From Opitutaceae bacterium (lineage in GTDB: Bacteria > Verrucomicrobiota > Verrucomicrobiia > Opitutales > Opitutaceae), in assembly GCA_030693515.1 (NCBI GenBank), contig JAUYAK010000083.1:1-64000 (forward strand): a stretch of 64,000 bases of DNA, read 5' to 3'. The translations under genes and the position numbers were made by a program. Shown here piece after piece: positions 60,654-64,000 of the stretch (position 1 is its first letter; every line of letters starts with the position of its first letter). The notes under the pieces were generated by a model. It had not been told where the DNA came from. It did no database searches and worked only from the letters and a program-made list of their open reading frames with translations.

Positions 60654-61279
60654 TCGTCCGCGGCCTTTTCCTGCTCGCCGTCGTGGTCGCACCACTCGCC
60701 GCCGCCACGATCGAGGGCCGCGTGGCCCTGCCCAAGGCGCGCGCCACGCCGGTCGTCAACCAGCGCTACGAGATCGTCGCCAAGGCCGGCGTGCTCTCGA
60801 CGAATCCCCCGGTCGCGGTGGTTTACCTTGAGGGTCCGTTTCCGCGCCCGGCGACGCCGCCGGTCGCGAGCATCCTGCAAAAAGATCTTACCTTTGTGCC
60901 GGCGCTATTGCCGGTGCAGGCGGGGACGCGTGTGGAGTTTCCCAACCTGGATGACACGTTCCACAATGTCTTTTCCTTTTCGCCGGCGAAGCGCTTCGAC
61001 CTCGGCCGCTACCGCGCCGACGAGCGGCCGGTGCCGGGAGTGCTGTTCGACACGCCGGGGATGGTGACGCTGCGGTGCGATGTGCATGAGCACATGCGCG
61101 CGCTCATCCTCGTGCTCGACACGCCGTATTTTGCGATCACGGCGGCCGACGGGACGTTCCGCCTCACGGGCCTGCCGCCTGGCCGCCACACGCTCCGGGC
61201 CTGGATTGACAGCAAGCAGACCAAGGCGCACGCGGTCGATCTCGCGGCCGGCGCGGCCTTGCGGGTGGATTTCCCGTGA
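60650..61279 (+). CDS. Cupredoxin-like exported protein with a type 1 copper-type site
   Basis: 209 residues. Signal peptide 1-19. Cupredoxin/methylamine-utilisation-like domain with candidate ligands His105 (TFHNVF), Cys143, His146, His148 and Met149 (LRCDVHEHM), then a carboxypeptidase-regulatory-like end (FAITAADGTFRLTGLPPGRHTLRAW, about 165-200). Likely a periplasmic copper-binding protein. It lies between the response regulator and the histidine kinase, overlapping both (ATGA and GTGA), which makes a sensing or copper-related role plausible. Exact function unknown. Confidence 0.8.
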   Translation: MIVRGLFLLAVVVAPLAAATIEGRVALPKARATPVVNQRYEIVAKAGVLSTNPPVAVVYLEGPFPRPATPPVASILQKDLTFVPALLPVQAGTRVEFPNLDDTFHNVFSFSPAKRFDLGRYRADERPVPGVLFDTPGMVTLRCDVHEHMRALILVLDTPYFAITAADGTFRLTGLPPGRHTLRAWIDSKQTKAHAVDLAAGAALRVDFP

Positions 61280-63045
61280 AGGCGCCGCACGAGCCGCAGG
61301 CCGCCCGCGTGGCGGGCTTCCGCACCCAGCTGCGCGTGGCCACGATGGTCGTCGTTACCTTGGTCACGGTGCTCGGCCTCTACGTCGGCGAGCGCAGCCT
61401 CGCGGGCAACGCCGAGACGGACATGCGCCGCGAGTTCCAGGGCGAGCTGGCCGTGCTGCGCAACGCCCGCGCGATTCGGCACGCGGGCCTCGTCGAGCGC
61501 TGCCGCACGCTGGTGCGGCGCTCGCGCATCCAGTCGGCGCTTGAGGACGACGCGCTTGATCTGCTTTACCCGAGCGCGGAAAACGAGCTGCGCGACGTGA
61601 TGGCGCCCCCCGCGGATCTCGTGCCGGGGACCGCGGCGCCGGGCCTCCAGGCGCGGTTCTACCGCTTCCTCGGGCGCGATGGCACTGTAATCCCGGCGAC
61701 CAATCCGAGGGCGGTCGGCATGCTCTCGCCGGCCGAGGAAAAACAGCTCGCGCTGCCCGCGCTGCCCGCCGAACCGCAGACCGGTTACCTCACGCGCGAG
61801 ACGGGGGGCGGCCCGGCCGCCATCTTCGAGGTAATCGCGATGCCGATCTTGTCGATGGAGACGGGGGAGCCCATCGCCGCGCTCGTGCTGGGCTTCGAGC
61901 CGCCGGCCGTGGGCCGGCGCGAGGCGCGCTCGGGCATGAAAATCGGCGTGCAGGTGGCCGGCCGGCTGCACTCCGCGGCGCTGTCGCCCGCCGCGGAGGC
62001 CGCGCTCGCGCGCGAGGTGCGGGAGGATCAGGCTGCGCCCGTGCGCGTGCTGCTCGAGGGTGAGCCGCACTTGCTCTTTGCACAGCGACTCAACGCCGAT
62101 TCGCTCTACGCGCCGGCGCTTGAGGTCTGCGTTTTTCCGCTGGCCGAGCTCGATGCGCGGCAGGCCCGGCTGCGCTGGCAGGTGCTCGGGGCCGGCGCCT
62201 TGCTCCTGCTCGTGGGCCTCGGCGGCAGCCACGTGGTCTCGGCGCGTTTCGCCGCGCCCGTCGAGAAGCTCGCGTCCGACTCCGAGGAGAACCGCGCCCG
62301 GCGCGACCGCGCCGAGGCCGCGCTGGAGATGACCAGCGCCGATCTGCAACGCTCGGCCCGTTTCTCCGCCGATGCCTCCCATCAGCTCAAGACGCCCGTC
62401 ACGGTCATGCGCGCCGGCCTCGAGGAGCTGCTGGCGAACGACAACCTCACGCCGGCAGAGTGCGACGCGATCTCGGCGCTCATCCATCAGACCTACCGGC
62501 TCTCAAGTCTCATTGAAGACCTGCTCCTCCTCTCGCGGATGGATGCGGGCCGGCTCAAGCTGGCCTTTGCGCCCGTCAATCTGACCGCCCTCATCGAAGC
62601 CTCTCTGGACGATCTGGGCGCGGTGCCCGATGGGCTGGCGGTGCGCGTCGAGACGGATTTTCCGCCGGACCTCCACATCGTCGGCGAGAAACGCTACACC
62701 GCGATCATCCTGCAAAACTTGCTCGAGAACGCGCGCAAATACAACGTGCCCGACGGCCGCATCCGCATCGCCGCCGCCGTCGAGGGTGAGGTCGTCACGC
62801 TCACCGTCGCCAACACCGGCCGCGCCATCGCGCCCGCGGCGCAATCGCATATCTTCGAGCGCTTCCACCGCGGTGCGATGGGCGAGAATGTCCCCGGCTA
62901 CGGCCTCGGGCTGAATCTGGCCCGCGAGTTGGCCCGGTTGCACTTGGGCGATTTGCGGCTGTTGCGCTCCGATGAAAACTGGACTGCCTTCGAGGTGCGC
63001 CTGCGCTGGTCGCCGTCGCGTGTCCGCCCTGCCTCCTCCCCTTGA
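61276..63045 (+). CDS. Sensor histidine kinase
   Basis: 589 residues with GTG start overlapping the preceding stop (GTGA at 61276-61279). Two membrane helices (about 24-41 and 305-323) with a large periplasmic sensor part between. Dimerisation/phosphoacceptor segment ADASHQLKTPVTVM with His369, N box LLENARKYN (near 480), and G2 box GYGLGLNLA (near 545). Partner of the response regulator at 59976. The region before the first helix is short, so the sensing region is extracytoplasmic. Signal unknown; the copper-site protein encoded just before it is a candidate accessory. Confidence 0.93.
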   Translation: MKAPHEPQAARVAGFRTQLRVATMVVVTLVTVLGLYVGERSLAGNAETDMRREFQGELAVLRNARAIRHAGLVERCRTLVRRSRIQSALEDDALDLLYPSAENELRDVMAPPADLVPGTAAPGLQARFYRFLGRDGTVIPATNPRAVGMLSPAEEKQLALPALPAEPQTGYLTRETGGGPAAIFEVIAMPILSMETGEPIAALVLGFEPPAVGRREARSGMKIGVQVAGRLHSAALSPAAEAALAREVREDQAAPVRVLLEGEPHLLFAQRLNADSLYAPALEVCVFPLAELDARQARLRWQVLGAGALLLLVGLGGSHVVSARFAAPVEKLASDSEENRARRDRAEAALEMTSADLQRSARFSADASHQLKTPVTVMRAGLEELLANDNLTPAECDAISALIHQTYRLSSLIEDLLLLSRMDAGRLKLAFAPVNLTALIEASLDDLGAVPDGLAVRVETDFPPDLHIVGEKRYTAIILQNLLENARKYNVPDGRIRIAAAVEGEVVTLTVANTGRAIAPAAQSHIFERFHRGAMGENVPGYGLGLNLARELARLHLGDLRLLRSDENWTAFEVRLRWSPSRVRPASSP

Positions 63046-64000
63046 AGCCGCTTTGTCTCATCGCCTGCCTGCTGATCGCGCCGGCCGTGCCGCGCGCGGC
63101 GGACGATTTTTTCGACCGGCTGGGTGAGGCGCTCACCTTCAGCGCCAGCGAGGGCCGGATCCGCGCCCGCGTGAGCGGCCTGCTCGATCTCGAGGTCTAC
63201 GATCTGCAGCACCCGGCCGCGCCGGGCGTGATCGACACCAAGGACCGGCGGCTCTTCGCGCCACGGCTCACCACGTTTCTCGATGCCCAGCTCGGGCCGC
63301 GCACCTACGCGTTTGCGCAGCTCCGCGTTGATCGCGGCTTTGATCCCGAGGCCTCGGACCTGCGGGTGCGGTTCGACGAGTATGTGCTGCGCCTCGCGCC
63401 CTGGGGCGGCCGGCGGCTGAGTTTGCAGCTCGGCAAGTTTGCCACCGTGGTTGGCAACTGGGTCAACCGCCACGGCGCGTGGACCGATCCTTTCATCGTC
63501 GCGCCGCTGCCCTACGATCATCTCACGCCGCTCTGGGATACGCAGGCTGCGCCCGCCAGCGCCACCTTGCTGCGCTGGGGCCACGTTCGCCCCGGCTTGC
63601 TGGCCACGACCGAGGCGGTGGAAAAAGACCGCCGTTTCCCGATTGTGTGGGGGCCGTCGTATGCGATCGGGGCGGCCGCCTCCGGGCAGGTGGGGTATTT
63701 TCGCTACGCGGCCGAGGCCAAGCTCGGTTCGCTGTCCTCGCGGCCGGATGCGTGGTCGCACCCGGCCGAGCAAATCAACCACCCGACGGTGAACGTGCGG
63801 CTCGGCTGGCGGCCGAGCCCGATGTGGGATTTCGGCGTGTCGGCGAGCGACGGGGTTTATCTCCGCGAATATGCCGGCGTCTCCGTGCCGGCCGGGCTCA
63901 GCCGGGCGAGCTATCGCCAGCGCGTGATCGCGCACGATGTGGCGTTTGCCTGGCGGCACGTGCAGGTGTGGGCCGAGATTTACGCCACGCGCTTCGAGAT
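63042..64000 (+). CDS. Porin-like outer-membrane protein, TTG start, 3' end beyond window
   Basis: At least 319 residues, open to the right edge. It has no ATG or GTG at the right place; a TTG at 63042 overlaps the kinase stop (TTGA), directly followed by the signal peptide MKPLCLIACLLIAPAVPRAAD. The mature part alternates strands (VSGLLDLEVYDLQH, RTYAFAQLRVDRGFD, RRLSLQLGKFATVVGNWVNRHGAWTDPF) typical of a barrel. GKFATVVGNWVNRH resembles porin or TonB-independent barrel segments. It continues a four-gene overlapping operon and would be missed by gene callers that need ATG/GTG. Confidence 0.72.
   Translation, partial: MKPLCLIACLLIAPAVPRAADDFFDRLGEALTFSASEGRIRARVSGLLDLEVYDLQHPAAPGVIDTKDRRLFAPRLTTFLDAQLGPRTYAFAQLRVDRGFDPEASDLRVRFDEYVLRLAPWGGRRLSLQLGKFATVVGNWVNRHGAWTDPFIVAPLPYDHLTPLWDTQAAPASATLLRWGHVRPGLLATTEAVEKDRRFPIVWGPSYAIGAAASGQVGYFRYAAEAKLGSLSSRPDAWSHPAEQINHPTVNVRLGWRPSPMWDFGVSASDGVYLREYAGVSVPAGLSRASYRQRVIAHDVAFAWRHVQVWAEIYATRFE

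Overview
The window is high-GC DNA (very roughly two-thirds G+C by eye) that reads like a free-living, polysaccharide-degrading member of the Verrucomicrobiota, most likely Opitutales/Opitutaceae-like. Support for this: secreted S1 sulfatases, a tannase-family esterase, uronate catabolism genes with a TRAP transporter, two DUF1800/DUF1501 pairs, very large Ig/NHL-repeat surface proteins, type II secretion pseudopilins, few Shine-Dalgarno sites, and several families of GC-rich palindromic repeats. The taxonomic call is inference. No rRNA, tRNA, CRISPR array or insertion sequence was seen.

Layout. 1-5.3 kb: HutF-like deiminase, a small secreted protein, a sugar nucleotidyltransferase, a PIG-L deacetylase, a low-GC orphan and IolB. 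5.4-13.8 kb: a secreted carbohydrate block with a Tat-exported putative lyase/hydrolase, two sulfatases, a DUF4350 protein, a tannase/feruloyl-esterase-family enzyme and a golvesin-like binding protein. 14.3-20.5 kb: a 2073-residue NHL/Ig surface protein. 20.6-23.6 kb: Tex on the minus strand, carrying two palindromic elements in its reading frame, and a divergent thioredoxin-like protein. 23.7-31.0 kb: uronate catabolism (UxaE-like and UxaC) and a TRAP transporter (dctPQM, minus strand), separated by a decayed zeta-toxin-like cassette. 31.3-46.5 kb: two tandem DUF1800-DUF1501 pairs running into a type II secretion-like operon (G, H, I, J, K, L-like, M-like). 46.6-49.5 kb: DUF3570-ApbE-TlpA-DUF4266, a compact redox/flavinylation-linked cluster. 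49.6-59.7 kb: more secreted proteins, including a 1722-residue multidomain protein ending in an alpha/beta-hydrolase. 60-64 kb: an overlapping four-gene operon of response regulator, cupredoxin-like protein, histidine kinase and a porin-like protein that starts at TTG and runs off the window.

How the genes fit together. The sulfatases, lyase-like protein, esterase, uronate isomerase/epimerase and TRAP transporter suggest growth on sulfated, uronate-containing polymers. The pseudopilin operon, placed directly after the DUF1800/DUF1501 pairs, suggests that these and the other large surface proteins depend on type II secretion. A module of about 125 residues (core LSTRA.VGTG ... VLIRAVGP ... VGAF.L..GSRDAA ... 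EVYD) occurs eight times in four proteins across the window and may be a shared surface or export domain. Main points for a second look: palindromic elements inserted in frame in coding sequence, the module-sharing DUF1800/pseudopilin locus, the two-component operon with a copper-site protein between regulator and kinase, and the giant lipase-tailed protein preceded by a G11 tract.
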